From positions 285,345,501 through 285,409,500 of the forward strand of contig OX465599.1 of the NCBI GenBank assembly GCA_950022295.1: a stretch of DNA of 64,000 nt, written 5' to 3'. This DNA comes from Bromus sterilis. Taxonomy: Eukaryota > Streptophyta > Magnoliopsida > Poales > Poaceae. The notes under the pieces are model-generated. The model ran no database searches and had not been told where the DNA came from. It was given only the letters and a program-made list of their open reading frames with translations. The translations under genes and the position numbers were made by a program. This document shows positions 33,560-46,587 of the stretch, piece after piece. How positions within the stretch are numbered: the first letter of the stretch is position 1; every line of letters starts with the position of its first letter.

Positions 33560-33879
33560 GGTACCTTGCTCATCAAGAAAATACAAAAAATAGAATAGCA
33601 CTAGTACACATCATCATTGTAAGCCTGCTATGATAGTGCATATGTACAGTAGACATTGTTCGTCATTAGTAGTGTCTTTTCTGTGGACCCTCCCTACTTT
33701 CGTACCTTAATCATGTAGCACACATCTCGGTGTGTTGTGATCGTAGGGCGGTTAAGTGGGTGGTAGCTATCTCCGTGGCATCAAACTATTTTCGCTAAAA
33801 ATATATCTTAACTCTAATCAAATTTCTAGAAAAATATATTAATGTCTACAACATAATGTATATCTCTATTTATGTAGTA

Positions 33880-34136
33880 CTCCCTTCGTCTTTTTTTACT
33901 TTGTATATAAGATTTGGTCAAAGTCAAACTTGATAAAGTTTGACCAAATTTATATTAAAAAGTATCAACATCCACAACATTAAAATTATACCATATGAAA
34001 AATAATATCATGATACTTCTAATGATATTGATGTCATATTGTAGATGTTGATAAGTTTTTCTATAAAAGTGATCAAATTTTATCAAGCTTGACTTTGACC
34101 AAACCTTATATGCGTAATAAAAAGAAATGGAGGAAG
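33880..34136. mobile_element. Stowaway MITE
   Basis: The 257-bp element starts ctcccttcgtctttttttac and ends aaagaaatggaggaag, with the dinucleotide TA at both flanks (33878-33879, 34137-34138). Its inner arms ggtcaaagtcaaacttgat and tttgaccaaacc form the usual palindrome. Confidence 0.9.
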
Positions 34137-34298
34137 TATTCTAGTAGATGTTTATATATTGAAATAGATAGTAGAGTACTATTCTTTACATACATAGGAA
34201 AATACATAATTTGCATACTGGTTTACACAATCATGCAGGTGGTATATGCATATACACAAGCGTCAAAGATAAAGGTACGAGTAGGAGTATGATGTAAG

Positions 34299-35461
34299 CT
34301 ATGCCGTCGGATAGGAAGGCTGCATGGCGAGTCCGCACAGGCCTTCCTCGTCGGCGATGTCCCTCTCCATCCTGATGAAGCCCTTCTCACCCCATGATGT
34401 GCCCCACGAGTTCTTCATCACCCAGTACTTGGTCCCGTCGCCGGCGACGCCGTACCCGACCGCCGCGATGCCGTGGTCGAGCTCCGTGCCGCAGTCACCG
34501 GAGAGCACGCCGCCCTTGTAGAACCGGAAGAGGTTGTCCCCTCCATCGACGGCGACCGACACCGGCTGAGCCGCCACCGCTTTCTGCAGCGACGCCTCGT
34601 CGTTGGCCGGCACGTCCTCGTACCCCTTGATGGACGCAGCGGCGTTGGACTCCTTGTTGGAGTTGCAGCTGCCGTCGGTGCCGGTGTAGGGGTAGTTGCC
34701 CTCGGTGGTGAGTCCGCCGTTGTCGATGATGAACCTGAAGGCGTTGTCCATGAGCCCGCCCTCGCACCCCTGGTCCATGCCGTCCACGTCGCAGTCCACC
34801 AGCTCCTGCTCCGACAGCGAGATGAGTTTCCCGGTGCTCAGCTTCACGATGCCTTCCATGGAGGCTACCGTGGAGAAGGCCCAGCAACACCCTGAAATAT
34901 TCCATGTTCCACGGGTGATGGTAAGTTAAACTGTCTATACAAACAAAATAGCTGAAAATTGTACTGTAAAACGGGTGCAAACCATAACCAAATTTTGGAA
35001 TAGCACAATTGTGTAAATATGAGCTTACCACATTGGCCTTGGTCTTTGATGGGAGTGACCGCCCCTTTGGTCCTCCAATCCACAGACGTTGGGAGAGCAT
35101 CCACGCTAACGTTGGCATACCTGAACCCGGTCTTCCTGACACTATGGAGCTGTGCTAGTTTATACCCTGTGTGCGTTGCCCTGAACTCATCCTCGGTGAT
35201 ATCAGCGAACTGGTTAGCCTCGAGCCAGAACTTGTTAGTCCCTGCATTCGTCGACTCGATGAACGCGACATTGGCCTTGAACACCTCTAACCTCTGTGCT
35301 TTCTCAGCAGCATCGCTATATACACGACCATACTTGTCCATCCATTGCTCATGCCTCGCAACAATGGACCGATCTTCGGCAAGGTCACGAGCCGCAAGAG
35401 TGCTAAGCGCGCAAGCGCACACAAGGATGCCGAATAGGAAACCTTGTGAGTAGCTAGCCAT
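34299..35461 (-). CDS. SAG39: papain-type cysteine protease, SAG39-like
   Basis: Two exons, 35461-35029 and 34891-34299, with GT/AG borders (intron 34892-35028, phase 1), give 341 aa. Residues 1-23 form a signal peptide (FLFGILVCACALSTLAA). The inhibitor I29 propeptide follows with an ERFNIN-type helix (YSDAAEKAQRLEVFKANVAF) and LEANQFADITEDEF. The mature protease starts near LPTSVDWR. The catalytic cysteine is in GQCGCCWAFS, split by the intron; the histidine is in LDHGIAAVGYG and the asparagine in WVMKNSWGTSWGE. The C-terminal PSYPTA is typical of rice SAG39, the senescence-linked protease. Expected role: vacuolar or secreted proteolysis during senescence or stress. All catalytic residues are present and no frame break is seen. 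The symbol rests on overall resemblance, and paralogues are close. Confidence 0.93.
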
Positions 35462-35544
35462 GGCTGCCCGGGCTAGCAGATGGAGATGAAGGTAGTAGTG
35501 CTGGTGATCTATCTTGTTTGATGATAATAGGGGTGTAATGTGGA

Positions 35545-35553
35545 TTATATATA
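35545..35553 (-). promoter_or_regulatory. TATA box of the cysteine protease gene
   Basis: The palindromic tatatatag lies about 85 bases upstream of the ATG at 35461, the usual distance for a short plant 5' leader. Confidence 0.6.
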
Positions 35554-35599
35554 GTACTAGATGAGATGCCTCGGCTGTACTGAGCTGCAAGTCTGTCTA

Positions 35600-36642
35600 T
35601 GAGACAGTGACTTGCTGCGTGCCGTGAGATATAGGAGATTAATTCTTGTTAAACAAAGGCGTGGATTAGCTTTGGGGGCGAGCTGAGAACAACACAGTTC
35701 ATACTGTATTATTTCACTAGAGAATGCTGCACGTCTAGTTTGCTCGTTAAAAAAACATGTGAAATATAATATAGTTAGCTTAATTACCTGTTTCTTACAC
35801 CGAGTCTATGAATCAGTCGCAAACTAGCCAGTTAATAAATAAGCTCAAATTGCAAGTCTGGACACCCCGGGCCAAGTGGCAACTTGTTTTCTAGCGGTTG
35901 TACATCTTTCTTAACGATTTGAAGGAAGTGTGTAGTGCACCTATATAGACCGTTGTTCCACGGTCCAAACAAATATATACAGTATGATTTATACATCGAA
36001 CCTCTGAAGGGACCCAAAAAAAAACATAAGAGGAGGACGGATGCATTGTGGAGGAGATCAGACCTCTGAATTTCAAAACATAACCGGAGTGAGAACACTG
36101 CAGCATGAACAAAATCTGTGACAGCTTCTTTAGTCTAAAATTACATGCACAAAAGCTCTTTCAGATGTTTAGGGAAGCCTAAAAGGAAATGGTAAGCTTT
36201 TGTGTTTAAGTAATACTAGTTGATCAAGCCTACTGGGGATTTTGCTAAACCCACCCCTCTGCCAACTCAGCACGCCACACATTTCATCTTTTTTTTCTGA
36301 GAAATTTCACTCCTCCAAGAAATGGCCCTCTAATATATATATTCTATAATCTAACATGATTTTTCCAACAGCAATAGTATAACAGTTTCACTTTTTCCAA
36401 AAAGAACACACAAACAAACAGTATATACACTTTTGTATTACATGAATGGTAGTGAAGATACAACATGGGTCTACATCAGAACTGTTAGATTGGTTAACGG
36501 CATGAACCAAAGAATAATGTATGATACTGTAAAACCACACAATATTTGTACACCAGAATACATAGCCTTATTGTCATCCTGACCAACCAATGTACGTATC
36601 ATATTCACAAATCAAGTTCTCATCAGCATGAAACCATCTCAG
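35600..36642. other. intergenic region between the two genes
   Basis: AT-rich; no terminal repeats or supported frames. The right end should contain the 3' untranslated region of the callose synthase gene, but no single polyadenylation signal stands out. Confidence 0.5.
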
Positions 36643-39600
36643 TTACCTCCGTTTAGTTTTACCAATAATGAATGGTTGGATCTGCAGTTGCCGCGAAAAC
36701 GCTCTGTTGAAAAGAACCCGAGTTTGGATAGCCGAGATAATAGGCATCCATGCTAGTACAGCAATTGGAAAAAATAGCAGTGTGCCCATTCCGTAGTCAT
36801 AAGCGTGAGCAATGACCTGAATAGGCTCCCATATTGCGTAGTATTCTATTTTTGGCCTCAATACCTGAACAATCTGTGCAGTAAGGAGGGTATTAAGGAA
36901 ATTGTGGAAAAAATGTTGCACAAATTGGTAGAGTGCGCTATTGATACTTACAAGGAGGAGGCCCCAACCAGTTGGTATGAATGCTAGGCAACAGATGATC
37001 AAGTCCATAATGGATAGTTTGCACAGACAAGATAGAAGGATAAAGGAAGTCACCACTGCCAGGAATGTCAACAACTTTATGAACCTGAAGATGAGTTGGT
37101 GCTTTGAGCTCAACCGATGACTAGCCCAATTAACAAGCTGGAAATTTTTCAGAAACAAATCAGTATAACAATGAAGGATCACTATTGTGTGAAACAAGGA
37201 CATACATTTTCGAGATGAAGCATGTACCTTAACCAGCCCAACAATGGCAATTATCACAACCCAAGAAAGCAAGTACACAAGAAAATTTTTGTTATCATTT
37301 GATATCTTGAGATGATAAACAAGTCCATACTGATACACAAAGAACCGTAAACAAAGCAATACTTCAATAATCCTAGAACTCAGCACCGAGTAACGAAGAT
37401 GCGCATTCTCGGCATTCCACCATGACTCCCAGCTCTTTTCTGGTTGCACTCCTATTCCCCCTTGGTTCATCATCCACCTATTCCAATCTGCCCAGTCGTC
37501 AACAATCTTGTGCCAAGCAAAACCAGCAGGATTGAAAAGAAAAGGTGCGAACAGCCAAGTCATTGCCATAAACCATGTTGAATACGTGACCATCACATGA
37601 AACTTTCCGTCGGACTTTCTAAATATGTGATATATTATCAAAAGGAAGACCAGCTCAAATGCTTTGACAAAGTGACTTCGGGAGTACAACTGATAGTTTT
37701 CTGTGAAGCTCGCATGAAAAACTACAAATTTACGCCCTGTTGGTCGATATTTAGCGCCACCATGAAGAATAGTACGCCCATAATAATGAGCTTTCGTTCC
37801 AAGAGAGAATGTGAAAAAAACCGAAGCAACCTGCAGTTGCATGAGAATGAAGTCACTGAAAGCTGCTCTGAAACCCTTCTCCAACCCTAGCTCCATCACC
37901 ATAGGTAATCCTGTAAGCAGTCCCAACTGAAGAAAAGATTGAGATGCAAGAGCAGTTTCTAAGGACTTCATATTCTGGTGATGAGCTTTAATCAACAAAA
38001 CACTCTGTAGTCCACTAAGGACCAAGTACAATTGTCCATATAGGAAAACATAAATACCTACAACTGATATCTGCACAAGATATGGTCAATTGAAATAGTA
38101 AGAAACACTGTTGGTGATAAACTCAAAGATTATATCGACACAAAAGATATGTGAAAGGTCACTTAAAAATGCATATATGATGAGGAATATAAAGTGTTAG
38201 TATTCTAATGGTCCACTTTGATCATGAATTCATGATTACAAATAATAATATTAAAAGTTCATATTGTTAATTCCAAAGAGTGAGTGTGACTTTGCCTGGC
38301 CTATAACAGAGGGAACGTGCAAAAGCCTAAAAGTAATATTTCTCATATTAAAAATTAAAAATTAACAAAAGAAAATAAAGATTGTGGTAAAGCGAATTAG
38401 TGATTAGTTCAAAATTCAGGTTTCAACCTTGTAGTTTACTTCAAGTACTGTTTGCCTTATACATGAGGCTGTATTGGCCCATCAGCATTTGTTTTGAGAA
38501 ATTGCCTTTTTGGTTATACAATGATATCTGTGGCATGAAGAAATTCCGCGTTGTGTGTTTGCATTGTGACATGTTCTAGGGCTTCCTAACTGGTGAAATT
38601 TTCACACCTGGTTGGAACAAGGATAACTAACATAAAACAGACTATTGGTATATCTTTGGAAAGAGAAAAGCGAAGCTTGGTCTGATCAGTAATGACTAAA
38701 TCAATCTTGGTACCAGTTCACTTTAAACTGCCAATTTGCAAATAATTGATTGAGAGGCGGTGGGTCTTAGGAGAAACATTGATTATACTGGAATCCGTGA
38801 ACTGCACTTAGATAAACATTGTTTTACATGCTATATAAGATTTGTACCAAAGATTGTCGGCTGAAAGATAATGTGTTAAATGGCAGTTGATACAAAATTA
38901 TTTTTTCTGCTATTATTCTACTTCGATGGTCTTGTTCATCTTTATTTTTACATTTTTTGTAATTTCTCCGGAATTGCCATGCATTATTGTTCTAACTGCA
39001 ATGCTTTTGGGCATCATAGTGTACACATGGAGGAAAACGTGCAAGCATGCATGACGAGAGGGAAGGAGGGGCGGGGAAAGAGAGAGAGCATACCAGGCTG
39101 TTGAAGTAAAATCCCACTGTTGTGAAATAGCACGAAAGCATCCTGAAAAAATCGAATCGCCGCGCTAGTCGGTAGATATCACGGCTAAGCGTTTGTTCAC
39201 TATTACCATTTGCAACTTTAGCTTCAAATTTTGATATCTGATTAAGTCCAACATCACGTCCTTTGCCAACTTGAATGTACTCGTTGTAAGTTATATGCCC
39301 ACGACGCAAAATGCAGTTATACCCTGTAAAGTTAATATTAAAGATGAAATTCCTTTGAAAATGGCATGAAAATTTTAGTTTCCAAAGAAAAATATTAACT
39401 TACCAGCAAATACGTCCTCACTTAAGTTTATAGTTTTAGATGCTTTGCTTATGCCGCCCCTTGTTAAATGAAACATCCTATCGAAAATGTCTGGATGACC
39501 ATAGTGAAACCGTACCCTGCAGCCATGGAAAAGATGATTTCGATAACAGATGGACTTTACATAATGTACATACACAAGCAAACTAAATACTTTAGTAAAA

Positions 39601-42600
39601 GTACATATGTCTAACATAAATTTTAGCACGGATAAAAAACTTAACACATGAGGAATGTGTTCATGGCATCATTGCCAACAGTCCAACACTATAAGATCAA
39701 ATAAGAAGTATGTTTTCACCTAAGGGGGTCAGCAAGGAATCTCTGTCCAATTGTGACGAAGCTTGTCTCTTGATATGACATGAATCCAGCAAGTGATGAA
39801 ACGCTGCACAAACAATACTCTCATATTATCTACAAGAACATTATATGTTTGAAAGCCATGTCAGAAAAACTACATACCTTCCCGTGAAAATATGCTCTCT
39901 AAGCCCAAGGATGGTTGGCGTTTGGTCCCTAGGATGCCTAACAAATTCTTGAAGTACATTTCTCATTTTGTAAGCTTCTTCCAAATAATTGTCCTGATAG
40001 CACCGTAAGTAAGTGGAAAGAAAGTATTTATAGAGAACAAACTATAGAAGAATGTCCAGCTCATTACTTGATTCATATCAATTGTTTGTAGAGCCTCTCC
40101 ACGGGTGAATATGATTGCATGGTTTTGATTTTCAGGCTTCCCTTCTCCAATAATTGGTGGGCCAGGCAGCTTTATACGATAAATCTCCTATGTAAATAAT
40201 CAACAAGCAAGAGCATTTGAGGAATTGGATGAAAATAATTGAATATTGGTATGAGAAGTGCATTAATGGTTATGCATGTTATGATTAACAAAGATAGTTG
40301 AACAGAAAAAAATTGCAGGAAAAAAGTAACTGATAAAATTTACAAGATGATTAATAAAAAATATTTAGAGGCTTAGATGTAAAGAAGTACAAAAAAATTT
40401 ATTTTTATTCTTAAGCTAAGATAGTTACCTGGTCTAAGTTATTCTCTGCCTTTATTAAAACCGAGGAATAAACCTTATGAGGCATATTTTGTACTATAAT
40501 TTCCTTCTCCTCAATGTAGGCAACACGAAGAGCTGGATACCTTCATTGAGCACACAAGAAGTGGAAATATCAGCACAATTCTAGAGATAATAACTCTTAA
40601 GTTTATATTTTTTCAAACCATACCTTGCCATCAGATCAATAATGTCTTGAGCATGGGGATCACCATTAGATTTCTGTTCCCCAAACTTTTGACATGAGAT
40701 GACATATGAAAATTTCATATCTGCAAGCGCATCTAGTTCAGTTGATAATGACTGGTGGATGTTTCTCTTATTTTGTTCTCGCTCAGTCCCCACAGGTCCT
40801 TTATATAACTCTGCTCATTTGAAATGATTAATTCTTAGAAACATAACAGTTTCCAAATAAATACGAAAACGAGAAGTACAAAATCATTAGTCGTCTCATA
40901 ACAATCTGATCAAACTTCAGATGCTAACTGATCTGGCTGGCTTAAAATCCCATCAATTTTGGAAATGAACTTAAGCATCAATTCGTTTCGAATGCTCGCT
41001 GGGAGGGGGGGGGGGGGGCAAATGCCCCCCACCTGAATCTTATTATTCAAAGGGGCAAACCGAGTTCACAGAAGATGGGAACGAGAGAGAAGAGGGGGAG
41101 AGAATCAGATAAGTTGTAAGTTCCTATCCGCACCTTGGTCATTTGTCCTGTCTAAAAAAGCTTGTAGTCTCAATGCCTTTCTGTAGTACATCATTCCCCT
41201 AACTAAGTAGTACATAATGGAAAGAGTCAGACAACCTGTATGCAGGGACTTCAATGATAGCTTCACAAAAAAATGAGAATAATACTCCATATTACCGGTT
41301 CGACTTAGTGTTTGACCACGGAAAGAAGCCCAGTATCTGATGTCTTCATTTGTTATCTTTGAACCAAGCCTTTCCATAAAATTTGTCCATTCATCTAAAA
41401 AAATAGACGTGGAGTCTTAGTAACAAAATATAACTAACTAAAGCAATGGTAACAAAGAAAGGGGTGAAAATAGAAATATGGAACATAACTGACCTGGATA
41501 TATCTTCTGCATGTAGGAAAGGATGGATGCTTCATCTTGATCTGAATGAAGCTCTTCATCTGAAAACTTTACTTCCTCCATGAAGTAGGGAGTTACTACG
41601 CTGAACAAATTACCGTGATTGTCAGGATGCCATCAGATGTTCACTATATTATCTTTCTTCTATGATTGATGTAGACACAAATTTTCAAAATAAAGAACAA
41701 TTACAATCGACAACAGAACTCGCTTATATCGATGAAATCTTCCCTACTTTTTTAAACGTTAAAGGCAGTGGGAGACGCTCCCACTGATATATATTAGTAA
41801 ACTCTCTTACTGGTAAGTGGTCATGATCTTGTTGATCGGATTTGCTTGAGAAGCATAAAACATTCATAGTTTACTATACTCTGTGTTCTTTGGTGCTATT
41901 TGAATGTTGCACTGAAGTTATTATCTTTTACAAAGGAATTAATACCAAATTTACGGAGACAACAGTATGATACATCCAGGCAGCTACTTCTACCGTCGAT
42001 AAAAGCATTCATGTTTCAGGTATCACATTTCTCTCAAAACAAACATTGTGTGAATATGTTTTCTTGCTTTTTAAGAAAAGCTCAATAACTTTACGTCTCG
42101 ATGCATGTTTAGCTTCTGCATTCATATTCTTTGTCAACTTGTGCGTGTAGGTGTTGGGCTCAACTAGTGAAACACTAAAACTTGACCCACCAAAATTTGG
42201 AATAGAACTTTTTTCATACGACACCCCCCCCCCCCCCCCCAACACACACACACATATCAATCTTACAAGTACCTTTCCTCAGCCACCAATTAGATCATAA
42301 ACCTCATAAATTGATATAATCAAAATTAACCTGAACTAAGTTTTAACAGAATTTGAAAAGAACATGTATTACCTAAATGACAACATACTGCGTACTTTGG
42401 GAGCAGACGGCATATCCATGAAAAGAGAGGTGGCAAAAAATGAAATGCGTCGCCGAGCCTCTGAATTTGATGGTACTTCTGCAACCTTCTCTTTTGTATT
42501 AAGCAGTAGGTAGAGACGTTTCACCTGAATATGCCAAAGGATCACATCATTCAGAGAGTTACTTCCATTCCCGCACTCTGTTATAGCTAACAAAGGGTTA

Positions 42601-45600
42601 TGTCAGACCTGTTCTTTGAGTGGACCACTGTCAGGAAATGGAAAACGAATTTTTGAAATTGAGCTGATCGAAGCAAAGAGCTCTGGTTTGTAGTAACTGA
42701 ATGCTCCATCGTTATCGGAGATCAGTGTGTCAGAAGAATTAATCTGATCCAGTACACTGTTGAAAGAGGAGATTGTTATCATAGTAGTCACAAAACAAAG
42801 GATGCAAAAGCGTAGAATGATAAGAAATATATTATATTATTGTTACCTTTGAGCATCCACAAGCATATCTTGGATCAGGGTATCAATGATATCTTGGAGT
42901 AAAATTGTCACCTCATATCGAAGGCCTTGTTTGTTTGAATACTGGGTAACCATTAGGCATAAATTTCACTATATGTGCTGACATAATAGGATTAAAAAAT
43001 CAAAGTATAAGAAGGCAATGTACACTCTACCAGTGAAATAGGCTGTCAACTCAAATTTGTTGCAAACCCTATAAGCACCCCCCCCCCCCCTCTCCGACCT
43101 TATGGAAATTAAAATTAGTTTGTCCGGTCCACCCACTGTAATACCTTGTCATTCCCTATGATAGAACTGCTATGTATTGTACGCTAGTAAGTAACAGGGG
43201 ATAAAAACTGGAGGTCGAATGGCACTCAATGTCTTCAAGAAGAATGATGGTGTGATTTTTGAAGTCTTAAGCACTTCGGCTAGTTCATCTTACTTCCAGA
43301 AAATGATGTCAGTGCCATAACCTTATCTTTCCGACTAAGAAACTTAACATTCAAACAGATAGAGATAAAACCTACCCCTAGTCTCTGTTTTTCTCCTTTT
43401 TCATAATGTTCGGTTTTAGTAGTCTTTGTTGTTTGCTGTAATTATGACACTATTATTCAGGCTGAGTTTCTTCTAATATAAATGGCACCCACTTAGATGC
43501 GTGTTTGAGAAAAAATTAGTCCTAATTAACGAAGCTAAGAAATCTCAGCCAGTCCTGGGTTGCTGCTGACTCTCTGGTGCACCATCTCATGGACCACTAA
43601 AGCAATGCACACGGAAAAAGGCATAGTTATCCATTTCCCGAGCTTGAGGAATAAACTCCATCCTCATGCCCATCAGTATTCCTGATAACTACTTCAGTAA
43701 TTCTAGCCATCTCTGCCGTTAACTGTATAACCTTTTAGTCCTCACCAACAACCAGTGTGAATAAAAAAGGTGAAATGAAATAATCCTCTAATTAGAGATT
43801 ACAGTAAAAAAAAAATCGATTTGAGGTTGGTGTGTTACATTAAAAACAATTAAGTAGAACATAAGGGAAAGAGAGACAATAATACTAGTGAAGTGATTAC
43901 CAAAATCTCAGCCAACCGTTCAAATTTTTCGATCAGCAAAGGCAAGTGATCCATCTTAAAATCATTCAATAAACTTGAGTTCTGAATGCTCTTTTGTATT
44001 TCAGAAAATATGGCAGCTATTACCCTGCATAGAATCTGTCAAACATCATAATAATATTCACAGGAGCATGTACTGTCAAAGCATTGCAAGCATGAGACAA
44101 AATCTAGAAAAAAGAGGTAATGTTGAAGTAAAATGATTACCTCTTCTCCACATCACCAATAACGAGAAATCTGAAAATACTTCTTGTCAGTTCATAGAAA
44201 TCGTTGATCGCACAAAACATGTAGTTATCCTTCTTAATTCTCCAGAAGAGCTGTGCACTATTTCCAGTAAAATTTGCTGCCATATCAACTGCTTTAGAAA
44301 ACTGTCACAGAAGGAAAACAAGCATAGCATTATACAAAGTTTTTTGACATCTTTTATAGCTAGATAGATAGATAGATAGAATGCAGATATAAGCCCGAGC
44401 GTAGAATAACTTATTTTAGGCTCAGGCTAGCACGAGTGAGCAAGGCTAGCCAACTAAACCAACACTCCACGCGTGTTCTTGTTCTAGACAGGAAGAACCC
44501 ATCCGCTGGGAATCCTCCCTTAATTGTGATAGTAAAAACGAAGGAATATGTAGTAAACTAATTACTGTACTTTATAGTAAAATCAAGCAATATCTAGTAA
44601 AACAAATTGTAGTAAAACTCAAACAATATGTGTAAAGAATATTTATAGTAAAACTCCAGCAATATTTAGCAAAATAATTAATTTGTAGTAAAAAATCAAG
44701 AGATGTGATCCAAATTTCGGTAATATATTGTACTAACCTGGTTCTTCTTGCCACCCACTGCCCCCCCCCCCCCTCTCAATCTCCTTTTACAGGATATACT
44801 ATGATTTTACAGTTGGCACATACGATTTACTATCATACTAGGTTCAGGAGTGTGCCATAAAGCATTTTTACTACATACATAATTATTTTTACCTTTGGTT
44901 CACTATGTCTCTACCATCGAACTTCGGATGCAGAATGTGCCATAAATAGTTTTACTAGATATACAACACGTTTACAATTAGTTCCATGCGATTTATGATC
45001 AACCTAGGGCTTTGGATGTAGAAGACTTTTCCACTTTTACTACATGGTACTAGTGTTTTACGGTCAAGCCTAGAGAAATGTGACATATTTCCAAAGTAGT
45101 GCAGAGTGTATTGCACTCAAGCCATAGGCTGTCATGTATAAATAATAGATCCATATACCTTTTTGGCAACTAAAAACAAGGGCCAGCGAATAGAACCAGA
45201 ACGATACTCTAGTGACATGGGCATTGTCATCAAATCCATCTCTCTGCAAAACCAATTAAATATGAAGGAGAAAGTAATCCTGATGAAGCTTATGTCGCAC
45301 TGGAATAACCAGAACATACCTATTGCTTATTAAATCCTCTGCACGGAAGCTATTTATTATCTGGTTCCAAACCAGAGCGAATTTTGTTGGGTCGTGTCTC
45401 TCAGATTTACCTAAATCCTGAAAAAGAATATTGTCTGAGAAAAAAATAAGAAGTAAAGCACCTTCAAGGTTAAGTGGAGACTTTCGCAAAAAAAAATGTT
45501 AAGTGGAGACGAACAGATTCCACCTTAAATATTTTCTTTTCCAAGAAACTAGGCAATATCCCTTTTTTCTCTTTTGTACTTGAGCGAGGAACAAGGCGAG

Positions 45601-46553
45601 CATTGAACACTTCAGGTAAGGTACAAAACCGACTTCTAACCATTCCCATTGTGCGAATCTATGAGTAAGTATCAGAAATAAGAATCTGTAAACATCTGAA
45701 ATGAAAAATCAAGAGTTTAGTGGCACTTCATCTCACCTCACCGAGATGATGAACGATACCACACATACCACCAAAAATGGTACAGAATACAGAATACCAA
45801 ATTTGTGTGTCCATGAAATAAACCTGTTGAAAATGTAACGAAATTAATAATGCCATATGCAAATTAAATACTGAAGTTCATATGAGTTCTTACAAGAATT
45901 ATAGGAGCCCATACAGCAAGAATTGCGCCAGCATTGCTCTTGACTGGAACAAAATAGATAGAATCGTTATTCTGTGTTCAGTGTTAATTTTAAATGCAAT
46001 ACCCTATTGGGTAAAAAGGATGATTAATGGACAAGGGAAGATGAAATACGAAGAAGACCTTGTGGAAAGAATTCATGCCACTCATATATATTCACATTGA
46101 CCTTCATGATTTCTTTCGTAGGTTCCACAAGAGGCTTAATCTGCTCAAGTTGTATTCAGATAAAAGATGTAGCAGGAGGCGGGGTCATACAACTTGAATG
46201 TAGAGATAAGAAACTAAGACGTGCGTATAAGAATAACAAACACTCAAACAGAAGTTCTCGTAGCGGTACTATGTCCTATCATTAAAATAACCTAAGACCA
46301 TCGGTTATACATTATAAATTGTAACCTAGTTGGATCTACAGAGATGCATTTTCACTGATCTGAATAAATCTTGAGTTGCATTGTATTGCATAATAAAGCA
46401 AAAGTTTTATAGATTCTATATTGAGAGATATTGATCTTACCTCAAAGTAGTAGCTGAATAAAAATTTACTTGATAGAAGAACCGTCCAAAATGATGTATA
46501 CCTGTTGAGGCACAGAAAGAATTTAGCTCACATCAAATGGCTACTGAGTACAG

Positions 46554-46587
<34 letters not shown>

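Noticed and set aside
33195..33601. Overlapping Pro/Gly/Arg-rich frames
   Set aside because: All frames are open because the hAT MITE is built of CGGGCTCGGGC words.
34394..35142. Frames on both strands over the cysteine protease
   Set aside because: Shadow frames of the GC-rich exons; the spliced minus-strand frame has all catalytic motifs.
36643..38076. Single 477-aa membrane protein gene
   Set aside because: It is the last three exons of callose synthase with two translatable introns read through.
44302..45158. Possible transposon in callose synthase intron 23 with tagtaaaactc words
   Set aside because: The repeats are short and degenerate; no inverted ends or target duplication could be found, so it was not called.
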